A stretch of 6,645 bases of DNA from assembly GCA_041678625.1 (NCBI GenBank), contig JBAYNS010000067.1, forward strand, positions 1-6,645, in the 5' to 3' direction. The stretch comes from JBAYNS01 sp041678625. GTDB lineage: Bacteria; Patescibacteriota; Gracilibacteria; Peribacterales; Peribacteraceae. Positions 1-6,312 of this stretch are shown in pieces. The notes under the pieces are model-generated. The model was given only the letters and a program-made list of their open reading frames with translations. It ran no database searches and was not told the origin of the DNA. The position numbers and the translations under genes are program-made. Numbering within the stretch: position 1 is the stretch's first letter; each line of letters starts with the position of its first letter.

Positions 1-1
1 C

Positions 2-817
2 AATTCCTCTCAGGCTATCTTAAGTGCCCAGGCCGCATACAATGCGACCATTGCCGGTATTGAGGCGACGGAAGAGCAAGCTCGTCGCCGTGTGGAGGAA
101 GCAAACGCGGCGTTGCAGAGCGCCAAAACGAGTGCGGGAATTACGGAACTCGGTGCACGGTCAACACTGACATCGATTTCCGGCAACCTGATGCAGGCGC
201 GCATCGAGCAGGACAAATTGGTTATACGATCTCCTTTCAACGGATACATTGCCGATCTTCCGTTAGTGGTCGGAAATGTTGTGCAGCCGGGGAATCTGAT
301 TGTGTCGGTGGAAGATCACGATGCATTCAAAATCGTGACGTTCCTGTCTTCCAGTGAAGTGAAGAAGGTACATGTCGGCGATCCTGTTCATGCGGGGCAA
401 GAGGAGACTGTAAATATTGCTGCCATTGCACCCAGCGCCGATGCGGCTACCAAGAAGTATAAGGTGGAGATGACGTACAGCGGTTCCGTACTGAAAGTAG
501 GGGAGTTCATCGAACTTACTTTCACCGCCGGGGACGATGTTCCCAGTGATCCGCAGATTTTCATTCCCGTTACGGCAATTCACATTCAGGGTACAGAAAC
601 GTTCGTTTGGAAGATCAAGGGGGAGAACGGCACGGCCCGTGTAGCGAAGACGATTGTTCGTCTTGGGCCCATTGAAGGAGCATTTGTGGAAGTGGTTGAG
701 GGTCTTACAGATGGCGACATTATCGCTACGAAGGGCGGACGCATCATTGAAGATGATGGTACGCGCGTGCGGATCATTGATCCACTGACCACGGCTTCAG
801 GTTCCCACATCCCATGA
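2..817 (+). CDS. RND efflux periplasmic adaptor (HlyD/MFP family), 5'-partial
   Basis: Membrane-fusion (adaptor) subunit of an RND export pump; it bridges the inner-membrane permease to the outside and acts on the extracytoplasmic face. The reading frame is open from base 2 without a start, so the N-terminus (signal or membrane anchor, first lipoyl half, first hairpin arm) lies outside; 271 residues are visible. Visible order: Ala/Glu/Gln-rich coiled-coil arm (residues 1-70), second lipoyl half with the family pattern LVIRSPFNGYI (about 73-83) followed by GNVVQPGN, then beta-barrel (about 105-175, including GEFIELTF) and membrane-proximal domain (about 180-260, with IPVTAI and VEGLTDGDIIATKGG). 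The GTG at 92 is internal to the coiled coil and is not the start. The TGA stop overlaps the ATG of the downstream permease gene (ATGA), typical of translationally coupled adaptor-permease pairs. Family call is firm from architecture and neighbour; substrate is unknown. Confidence 0.93.
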   Translation, partial: NSSQAILSAQAAYNATIAGIEATEEQARRRVEEANAALQSAKTSAGITELGARSTLTSISGNLMQARIEQDKLVIRSPFNGYIADLPLVVGNVVQPGNLIVSVEDHDAFKIVTFLSSSEVKKVHVGDPVHAGQEETVNIAAIAPSADAATKKYKVEMTYSGSVLKVGEFIELTFTAGDDVPSDPQIFIPVTAIHIQGTETFVWKIKGENGTARVAKTIVRLGPIEGAFVEVVEGLTDGDIIATKGGRIIEDDGTRVRIIDPLTTASGSHIP

Positions 818-3800
818 ACAGGGATCAGCTGCTCCATTTGGCTCATCAAGCGGAACAATCCTGGTACGCCTTCTTCCTGCAACACTGGAATATTGCGGTT
901 CTGGTGCTGATGGGAATCACGTTCGGCGGCATTGTCAGCGTTGCCAATCTGCCGCTTGAATCTACACCTGAAATAAAAATTCCCATCGGTATCGTTACCA
1001 CTGTGTATCCCGGCGCCTCGCCGGCGGACGTGGAAAAACTGGTGACGGATCGCATGGAGGAGCGTCTGAAAAATCTGGATGACGTGGACGAAATCACCTC
1101 CACTTCCTCAGATGGTTTTTCCTCCATTGTGGTGGAATTCGCAGCGTCTGCCGACATTGACCAGTCCATGCAGGATCTGCGCGACGAAGTGGACATTGCC
1201 AAATCCGATTTGCCGGATGGAGCGGAAGATCCTGCCATTACCGAGGTGCGGGCTGGAGACAGCGCCATTCTGACAATATCGCTCTACGGATCGGCGTCGA
1301 AGGATGATCTGAAGTACTACGCGGAGGAACTGGAGGACATCTTGGAAAGTATTCCCGGTGTTTCACGCGTGGATATTTCCGGTCTTGAGCGCAAAGAGAT
1401 GCAAGTACTTGTGGATATTCAGAAGCTGGAGAGCTTCAATCTCTCTATTGCCGACGTCGTCACTGCGGTCCGCAGTGAACATGTGGATGTGCCTGTCGGT
1501 ACGCTGCTCACCGATGACTACCAATACAAAGTTTCCTGGCGCGGACAGTTCGATCAGGCTGATGAACTCGCCGAACAGGTTGTAGCCAACAAGGGCGGGC
1601 AAAACATTTTGCTGCGAGATATTGCCGAGGTGCGTGAGGTCTTTGCGGCGCCGGATGCAGAGACCAAAGTGTTTGTTGCTACCGAAGGTGTGGAACATCC
1701 GTCGGTGACACTCCAGATCTTCAAGCGGTCCGGAGCGGATCTTGTCCGCATCGTGGACCAGGCGAAGGAGAAGATGGTCGTATTCCAGAGGACAGAGTTG
1801 CCTCCACATATCAATCTACTTCTGACGAGTGATTACTCTGAGTACATACGCGAAGACATCTCCACTCTGTTGAGGGGAGCGTTGCAGACTATCCTGCTCA
1901 TCGGTTTGGTGCTTTTCCTGATGATCGGAAAAAGGGAGGCAGGAATTGCGGCATTCTCGATGCCGATACTCTATCTTCTGTCATTCATCGTGCTGTTCTT
2001 TGCGGGTGAGACGCTGAATTTCCTCGTCCTCTTTGCTCTCATTATTTCCCTGGGAATCGTTGTGGATAATGCCATTGTGATTGTAGAGGGCATCTACGAT
2101 CACATGAATACATACGATCTGTCGGCGGAAGATGCTGCTATGGGATCCGTAGCGCTCTATAGCGGACCGTTGCTCTCCGCAACGCTCACCACCATTGCGG
2201 CGTTCGTCCCGCTGGCGCTCATGAGCGGCATCATCGGCCAGTATGTCAGCCACATTCCCGTGGCTATCACCATTACGCTCGTGGCATCACTCTTCACGGC
2301 GATCCTGCTTGTACCGCCAGTGGCGGCGAAGATTTTGGCAAGAGGAATGGTCGAACAGAAGGAAAAACCTCCTTTCATGGAGCGGTATATTCTTCCGGTG
2401 CGCCAATGGTACGGCGAGAAGATCACTGGCATTCTGCATGCACCGCGAACGCAGCGCAGATGGGTCCTTGCCATGGGGATCGGGCTCATCCTTGCTATAG
2501 GTCTCCCTGTTACCGGGATACTCCGCGTGCAGATGTTCCCGGTGACCGATGAAGATTACTTCTTCGTTTCCGTGGAGGCGGCGGCGGGAACATCTCTTGA
2601 GCGTACCAGAGACATTGCTGCACAGGCGGAGGAACTAATCCGAAAGCTGCCTGAGGTACAGGAAGTCATCACAACGTACGGTGGTACAGCGGTGGGTGGT
2701 ATTCAGGGCGGTGGCATTGTGAGTTCTGGATCTGCCGGATCGAATGAAGCGAACATCACAGTGAATCTTGTGAGCAGTGATGATCGTGATCACACAAGCG
2801 AGGAGATTACCGATGCTCTCCGCGAGCAGGTTAAAAGTATTACGGATGCACATGTTACCGTCAGTGAGGCAACCAGCGGTCCTCCCAGTGGCGCACCAGT
2901 GGAAGTGCGGATCATCGGCGAAGATTTGTTGGTACTCGAAGAATTTGCCCGCACCGTACAGCGTGAACTGGAGCAAGTGGATGGTACCAAAGAAGTGAAC
3001 AACGACATCGCCACTTCCACTGGTGATTTCTACTTTGTGCCAAAACGGGACCGACTGACGTACTTCGGTGTTACCGGTGGTCAGATTGCGCAGATTCTGC
3101 GCACTTCTGTGTTCGGTGATGATTCGATCAATATCATTCGCTCCGGTGAAGAGACGCCCATCGTCGTTCGTCTGGATTTCCGTGATGAGGAATGCATGCA
3201 GAATCCGCTGACGCGTATTCGTGAAATGCGCGATCAGGAAACCATCTGCCGTTTTGAACCCAAGAGCGTTGCCGATCTGCAGAATCTGCTCATCCCGACT
3301 CCGCGTGGCAATGTGCCGTTGGGAGAGATGGTGGAAATTTCCCTGCAGCCCGCAGTCGCTTCCATCCGTCATCTGGATGGAGAGAAAATCGTCCGTGTTA
3401 CCGCGAATGTCCGGCAGGGGTTCGTTGCGGCGCAGGTAGTCAAAGGACTTCAGGAACATCTGGCGTCTTCCGTGGGTATTCCCGAAGGAGTCGAAGTGCG
3501 TTACGGCGGAGAGAATGAGGATATCAACGAGTCGTTCATGAGTTTGGCATGGGCCGAAGTTGTCGCGATTCTCCTGATTTTTGCAATCCTGGTGTACGAG
3601 TTCAATTCCTTCAAGCAGGTGTTCATCATCCTCTGTACGATTCCTCTGGCATTGATCGGGGTTTTCTTTGGACTTGTTCTTCTTGGCAAAAATCTCTCGT
3701 TCCCCGGCATGATCGGTTTGGCGGCACTCTCAGGAATCGTGGTGAATGATGCGATTGTTCTGGTAGACCGGATTAACCGCAATAGACACGATGGCATGGC

Positions 3801-4113
3801 GATCATTGATGCGATTGTGGATGCCGGGAAAGATCGGTTACAGCCCATTCTCATTACCACGCTCACCACTTCTCTGGGCATGATTCCCCTCATCTTCAGC
3901 GGTGATATGTTCGGCGATCTAGCGGCTACCGTAGCCATTGGCGTTGTATTTGCCACAGTGCTTACCCTTGTGATGGTGCCGATTTTCTACCTGAACTTTG
4001 AAACGGGGAACTTGGCAAAATCCTTGCGTGGCCTCTGGCACAGTGGCGGCGAAAAACTCAACTATTTGTTTCAGAAACACAGTTCGTCGGTTGCGGCACT
4101 TGATGCAGCATAG
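814..4113 (+). CDS. RND efflux transporter permease (HAE/AcrB-like)
   Basis: Proton-driven inner-membrane exporter of the resistance-nodulation-division superfamily, working as a trimer with the adaptor encoded just upstream. At 1099 residues it has the usual full length. I see TM1 about 25-45; porter region about 46-340, starting with the family pattern LPLESTPEI and VYPGASPADVE; TM2-TM6 about 350-371, 376-397, 402-425, 449-471, 482-503; TM7 about 549-570; second porter half 571-905 with a Gly/Ser-rich loop at 622-643; TM8-TM12 about 908-929, 934-956, 962-986, 1010-1030, 1037-1060. TM4 carries VVDNAIVIVE (D418 aligns with AcrB D407, N419 with D408); TM10 carries VVNDAIVLVD (N978 aligns with AcrB K940); R1008 aligns with AcrB R971. 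An apparent insertion at about 792-815 holds two cysteines, C794 and C812. It starts at the ATGA overlap with no Shine-Dalgarno site, so translation is probably coupled. Drug, lipid or other substrate cannot be deduced; metal (CzcA-type) transport is less likely because the TM4 motif is of the HAE kind. Confidence 0.96.
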   Translation: MNRDQLLHLAHQAEQSWYAFFLQHWNIAVLVLMGITFGGIVSVANLPLESTPEIKIPIGIVTTVYPGASPADVEKLVTDRMEERLKNLDDVDEITSTSSDGFSSIVVEFAASADIDQSMQDLRDEVDIAKSDLPDGAEDPAITEVRAGDSAILTISLYGSASKDDLKYYAEELEDILESIPGVSRVDISGLERKEMQVLVDIQKLESFNLSIADVVTAVRSEHVDVPVGTLLTDDYQYKVSWRGQFDQADELAEQVVANKGGQNILLRDIAEVREVFAAPDAETKVFVATEGVEHPSVTLQIFKRSGADLVRIVDQAKEKMVVFQRTELPPHINLLLTSDYSEYIREDISTLLRGALQTILLIGLVLFLMIGKREAGIAAFSMPILYLLSFIVLFFAGETLNFLVLFALIISLGIVVDNAIVIVEGIYDHMNTYDLSAEDAAMGSVALYSGPLLSATLTTIAAFVPLALMSGIIGQYVSHIPVAITITLVASLFTAILLVPPVAAKILARGMVEQKEKPPFMERYILPVRQWYGEKITGILHAPRTQRRWVLAMGIGLILAIGLPVTGILRVQMFPVTDEDYFFVSVEAAAGTSLERTRDIAAQAEELIRKLPEVQEVITTYGGTAVGGIQGGGIVSSGSAGSNEANITVNLVSSDDRDHTSEEITDALREQVKSITDAHVTVSEATSGPPSGAPVEVRIIGEDLLVLEEFARTVQRELEQVDGTKEVNNDIATSTGDFYFVPKRDRLTYFGVTGGQIAQILRTSVFGDDSINIIRSGEETPIVVRLDFRDEECMQNPLTRIREMRDQETICRFEPKSVADLQNLLIPTPRGNVPLGEMVEISLQPAVASIRHLDGEKIVRVTANVRQGFVAAQVVKGLQEHLASSVGIPEGVEVRYGGENEDINESFMSLAWAEVVAILLIFAILVYEFNSFKQVFIILCTIPLALIGVFFGLVLLGKNLSFPGMIGLAALSGIVVNDAIVLVDRINRNRHDGMAIIDAIVDAGKDRLQPILITTLTTSLGMIPLIFSGDMFGDLAATVAIGVVFATVLTLVMVPIFYLNFETGNLAKSLRGLWHSGGEKLNYLFQKHSSSVAALDAA

Positions 4114-4117
4114 TTGC

Positions 4118-4145
4118 GTGCTCATTGATCGGTTCTTATGAGTGT
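4118..4145 (+). terminator. weak hairpin between convergent pump and marR genes
   Basis: CTCAT (4121-4125) and ATGAG (4138-4142) form an inverted repeat around a 12-nt loop; in plus-strand RNA three G-U pairs extend the stem to 4118-4145. It is followed by only a short U stretch and overlaps the marR stop codon. It is the only hairpin I find after the pump gene and could slow or end pump transcription, but it is not a strong intrinsic terminator. Confidence 0.2.
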
Positions 4146-4573
4146 TTCTGTTGCAGGATGGACTGTAGAATGCGCAGCATGTGCTGCTGATCATTTCTGG
4201 AGAGTGCCTCTACGATTGGGCGGAATATATGTTTTTCCTGTTGCAGGGTTTTGGTGAGCGTGGAGTTGCCAAGAGGGGTGAGCTTCAATTGAACAATTTT
4301 ACGGTTTGTGCGACTAGGAAGACGTTTAACCAGCCCCATTTTGACCAATCGATCAATGAAAGAGGTGGCTGAAGGAGGGGATACTTGCATATGGTCGGCA
4401 AATTCCTTCATGGTCGCTTTGTACCGTTCTTTAATATAGGAAAGAGCGTACAGCTGCAACATGTTGATACTTTTCACCCCGTTTTCTGCCTGTGCAATCT
4501 TACGTCGCAGGAGTCTGCTAACCTGAAAAGTTGCTGCGATGATCTTCTCTGCTTCTTTGGTCATTATTATCAT
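4136..4573 (-). CDS. MarR-family transcriptional regulator
   Basis: 145-residue winged-helix dimeric regulator, normal length for MarR. Flanking helices at about 5-50 and 103-143 would make the dimer interface; the DNA-binding part runs about 38-100, with helix-turn-helix ATMKEFADHMQVSPPSATSF (54-73), the recognition helix continuing to DRLVKMGLVKR, and a wing at about 85-102 (PSRTNRKIVQLKLTPLG) that replaces the usual DxRD-type wing with SRTNRK. Proteins of this family generally repress efflux pumps or detoxification genes and release DNA on binding small phenolic or lipophilic ligands. Here the gene is convergent with the adaptor-permease operon and 57 bp downstream of an SDR gene on the same strand. 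A second possible start, three codons in (ATG at 4562-4564), fits equally well; neither has a Shine-Dalgarno site. A perfect 18-bp inverted repeat covers the start region and suggests autoregulation. Family certain; target genes inferred. Confidence 0.93.
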   Translation of the reverse strand: MIIMTKEAEKIIAATFQVSRLLRRKIAQAENGVKSINMLQLYALSYIKERYKATMKEFADHMQVSPPSATSFIDRLVKMGLVKRLPSRTNRKIVQLKLTPLGNSTLTKTLQQEKHIFRPIVEALSRNDQQHMLRILQSILQQKHS

Positions 4574-4578
4574 AATGA
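4561..4578. promoter_or_regulatory. candidate MarR operator (18-bp inverted repeat)
   Basis: TCATTAT and ATAATGA are perfect 7-bp inverted arms separated by TATC. Size, AT-richness and symmetry resemble operators bound by MarR dimers, and the site lies across the first codons of the marR gene itself, where binding would block initiation. A TATGAT hexamer on the minus strand (4570-4575), which could be a -10 box, sits inside it. The palindrome is seen; the operator role is inferred. Confidence 0.45.
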
Positions 4579-4630
4579 ATTATTTGGGTGTCTAAGTAAA
4601 GATCATTCGAGGATTTTATCCGAACAGAAC

Positions 4631-5311
4631 TCATTCCACCGAATACGTCCGTTTTTTCTCGTTGTAGACGAGTTTGGATTTTTTACTGTTCTCCAATAGC
4701 GTCACAATCCATTGAGTCAATTCTTCCGGTGAGTGCATGATGTGCTCTTTTTCCTTGAGAGCTTTTTCCGGCACTTCATAACGTGCAAGAGCGGTATCCA
4801 CTGGGCCGGGGAATAAATACACAAAGCGGAACTGGGGGAGGGTCTTCGCCGCCAACTGCGCAAGGTTCCACTGAGCCTGTTTCATCAGCCCATAGAGCCC
4901 GGGATCTGTGCGGGGATTGAGCGCATAGCGCGAAGCCATCTGTACGATGGTCGCGCCTTTGCGCAGACGGGGAACAGCATGTTTGATCATGAGCCATGAA
5001 CCCTTCACGTTCACAGAACACAGCAGGTCAAAATCTTCCTCAGAGGAATCCAGCATGGTGCCGCGGCGCATGATGCCCGCGTTATTCACCAGAATATCAA
5101 TAGGGGAGGAGAGTGCCTGGAGTCCCGCTGTGATTTGTCGACTGTCCGTCACATCCACGGGAATGTGCAGGAGCCCGGGTTCTTCCGTTTCCGGCTTGCG
5201 AATATCAAAAGAGAACACTCGGTTGTTTTGCGCTATGAGTACCCGTCCGAGTGCTAACCCGATCCCATTGCTTCCGCCGGTAATGACAACGGTCTTTCCT
5301 TCTATTTTCAT
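4631..5311 (-). CDS. short-chain dehydrogenase/reductase (SDR), classical type
   Basis: 226-residue cytosolic NAD(P)-dependent oxidoreductase with a Rossmann fold. Motifs in order: nucleotide-binding TGGSNGIG (11-18); Asp36 at the end of the second strand, which in classical SDRs favours NAD(H) over NADP(H); VDVTD (52-56); NNAG (76-79); catalytic Asn101 in SVNVKG; catalytic Ser127 in QMAS; Tyr140 and Lys144 in YGLMK; PGPVDT (168-173). The full Asn-Ser-Tyr-Lys tetrad is present, so it should be active. It is short for the family (about 250), with a brief substrate-binding C-terminal part, so the substrate cannot be named. ATG at 5309-5311 puts MKIEGKTVVITGG at the usual distance from the N-terminus. 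It is divergent from rplU and upstream of marR (57-bp gap) on the same strand, so the two may be one transcript. A role in detoxification or cofactor-dependent carbonyl reduction alongside the pump regulator is inference only. Confidence 0.93.
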   Translation of the reverse strand: MKIEGKTVVITGGSNGIGLALGRVLIAQNNRVFSFDIRKPETEEPGLLHIPVDVTDSRQITAGLQALSSPIDILVNNAGIMRRGTMLDSSEEDFDLLCSVNVKGSWLMIKHAVPRLRKGATIVQMASRYALNPRTDPGLYGLMKQAQWNLAQLAAKTLPQFRFVYLFPGPVDTALARYEVPEKALKEKEHIMHSPEELTQWIVTLLENSKKSKLVYNEKKRTYSVE

Positions 5312-5320
5312 GACATGTGT

Positions 5321-5326
5321 ATTCTA
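5321..5326 (-). promoter_or_regulatory. possible -10 box for the SDR gene
   Basis: On the minus strand TAGAAT lies only 9 nt before the SDR start codon, with no convincing -35 box (GGTACT at 17-bp spacing). If used, the transcript would have almost no leader. No Shine-Dalgarno site is present, which agrees with leaderless translation, but the hexamer alone is weak evidence. Confidence 0.25.
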
Positions 5327-5362
5327 TCCCAAGCTGCCACGGAAGTACCACCTGGAGGGGTT

Positions 5363-5375
5363 GCCAAGTATTGGC
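5363..5375. promoter_or_regulatory. 13-bp palindrome in the SDR/rplU divergent promoter region
   Basis: GCCAA and TTGGC are perfect 5-bp arms around GTA. The site lies 10 bp upstream of the likely rplU -35 box and about 50 bp upstream of the SDR start, the right place for a regulator binding site. As plus-strand RNA it would be a short hairpin followed by GAAUUUUU, which resembles a weak terminator, but no plus-strand gene ends here. Function unknown. Confidence 0.3.
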
Positions 5376-5385
5376 GAATTTTTCC

Positions 5386-5414
5386 TTGAGGAAGAGGCGC
5401 GGCTTGCGTACACT
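5386..5414 (+). promoter_or_regulatory. candidate sigma70-type promoter of rplU
   Basis: TTGAGG (5386-5391) and TACACT (5409-5414) match the -35 and -10 consensus at four of six positions each with the optimal 17-bp spacer. Transcription would begin near 5421, leaving a leader of about 14 nt before the rplU ATG, too short for an L21 leader structure and without a Shine-Dalgarno motif. Confidence 0.45.
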
Positions 5415-5434
5415 TCATCGGCATTTGTTCCACG

Positions 5435-5839
5435 ATGTTTGCCATTGTTGATATTGCCGGCTTTCAAGAGAAGGTTTCCGAGGGAGACGCACTGCGCGTG
5501 CCACTCCTGGATGCGGAACCGGGAAAAACAGTGGTATTTGAAAAAGTGCTGCTGCTTGCCAAGAGCGACACGGACGTTACGATCGGTACGCCAACCGTGA
5601 GCGGCGTATCTGTAGAAGTGAAAGTTATTGAGCACGGCAGAGGAGACAAGATCCGCGTTTCTAAGATGCGCAGACGCAAGCGCTACCGCCGTGTGCACGG
5701 GCATCGGCAGGATTACACGGATATAGAGGTGACGAAGATAAAAGTGGGGAGTGGAACCAAGAGCGTTGCAGCGGAAAAGGTTGAGAAAAAGACAAAGGCA
5801 ACCAAGGAAACCAAGGATTCCAAAGCAATTAAGGATTAG
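5435..5839 (+). CDS. rplU: 50S ribosomal protein L21
   Basis: Large-subunit protein L21, which binds 23S rRNA. 134 residues. The beta-barrel core is at about 1-70 (MFAIVDIAGFQEKVSEGD, then VLLLAKSD and TIGTPTVSG) and the Arg/Lys-rich signature at about 72-102 (KIRVSKMRRRKRYRR, then HGHRQDYTDIEV) matches the L21 family pattern. Two departures: AGFQ at 8-11 where most L21 proteins have GGKQ, and a 30-residue Lys/Thr/Glu-rich tail (105-134) beyond the usual end near residue 103. The ATG gives the standard N-terminus; no Shine-Dalgarno site precedes it. The usual downstream partner rpmA (L27) is absent; instead a gene on the opposite strand ends within the rplU stop (TTAG overlap). No terminator is visible after the gene. 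Identification firm. Confidence 0.96.
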   Translation: MFAIVDIAGFQEKVSEGDALRVPLLDAEPGKTVVFEKVLLLAKSDTDVTIGTPTVSGVSVEVKVIEHGRGDKIRVSKMRRRKRYRRVHGHRQDYTDIEVTKIKVGSGTKSVAAEKVEKKTKATKETKDSKAIKD

Positions 5840-6192
5840 CGAAACGCTGCGCGGAGTTTTGTGCCGAGATAGCTTATGCGATTGATTTGTTGATCAATGG
5901 TTGCGAATTCTTGATGCATGATATAACCAAGATCTTTTGCAAGCCGACATTCACAGTGTAATTCCTCCAGAGAAGCGAGTGCTATTTCCAAGAAATGTGC
6001 CTTTTCCTTTCGGGATTGTTTCATGTTGCCCTCAGCAATATTCGTAGGGACGCTGTAGGCAGATCTTCTCAGTTGGTTCGTGAGCGCAAAACGTTCTTCC
6101 TGAGGAAATTTCTTGGTGGCATGATAGATGTATAAACATAGCTTATATGATTCTTGCCACACGATAAGATCTTCATATGGTCTCTTATGCAT
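5836..6192 (-). CDS. four-helix-bundle protein (S23/IVP-like family)
   Basis: 118 residues from the preferred start. It matches the small all-helical family found inside intervening sequences of some 23S rRNA genes ('S23') and as free-standing genes in many Bacteroidota and CPR genomes; the Avd accessory protein of diversity-generating retroelements has the same fold. Landmarks: YEDLIVWQES near the N-terminus, KKFPQEERFALTNQLRRSAYSVPTNIAEG as the central signature, SRKEKAHFLEIALASLEEL for helix three, and LGYI before the last helix. Molecular function is not established for the family. I prefer ATG 6190-6192 because homologues begin a few residues before YxDLxVWQ; an ATG at 6229-6231 would add 13 residues unlike the family. 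TATGAT lies 6 nt upstream of the preferred start and there is no Shine-Dalgarno site. The gene is AT-richer than rplU and the pump genes, hinting at separate origin. Its TAA overlaps the rplU TAG. No reverse transcriptase or rRNA is nearby. Confidence 0.88.
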   Translation of the reverse strand: MHKRPYEDLIVWQESYKLCLYIYHATKKFPQEERFALTNQLRRSAYSVPTNIAEGNMKQSRKEKAHFLEIALASLEELHCECRLAKDLGYIMHQEFATIDQQINRISYLGTKLRAAFR

Positions 6193-6198
6193 GTTTTC

Positions 6199-6204
6199 AT
6201 CATA
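6199..6204 (-). promoter_or_regulatory. possible -10 box for the four-helix-bundle gene
   Basis: TATGAT (minus strand) matches the -10 consensus at five of six positions and lies 6 nt before the preferred ATG. A transcript would begin at or next to the start codon. There is no good -35 box, so this is tentative. Confidence 0.25.
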
Positions 6205-6263
6205 GAAATTAATCTTGTTGCAAGAAATCAAAGGAACAAAACTGAAAAACCGCTAAGTCTGAT

Positions 6264-6288
6264 TTTATTGATTGGATAGAGCAATAAA
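6264..6288. repeat. AT-rich inverted repeat between the four-helix-bundle gene and tgt
   Basis: TTTATTG and CAATAAA are perfect 7-bp arms with an 11-nt spacer, in the 81-120-bp gap after tgt. The stem is A/T-rich, so it is a poor intrinsic terminator; it could be a binding site or chance in AT-rich sequence. No other structure stands out in this gap, apart from GCGGTTTTT on the minus strand at 6246-6254 without a paired arm. Confidence 0.25.
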
Positions 6289-6312
6289 CAGTTCCATTCA
6301 TTAAAAGAACGG

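Noticed and set aside
2635..3459. 274-codon open frame on the minus strand inside the permease gene
   Set aside because: It is wholly antisense to a well-conserved RND permease, its translation is rich in His, Thr and Ile with no recognisable domain, and no start signals stand out; it is a codon shadow.
4947..5600. 217-codon plus-strand open frame across the SDR gene and into rplU
   Set aside because: It lies antisense to the complete SDR and then out of frame with rplU, both firmly identified; the translation is Ser/Arg/Pro-rich and shows no family features.
5838..5861. AGCG-AAA-CGCT hairpin followed by GGAGTTTT as an rplU terminator
   Set aside because: The stem is only 4 bp, the T stretch is short and 8 bases away, so it is not a credible intrinsic terminator.
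5836..6231. Four-helix-bundle gene as part of a diversity-generating retroelement (Avd) or of a 23S rRNA intervening sequence
   Set aside because: No reverse transcriptase, template or variable repeat, and no rRNA sequence is present on either side; the free-standing family form explains it.
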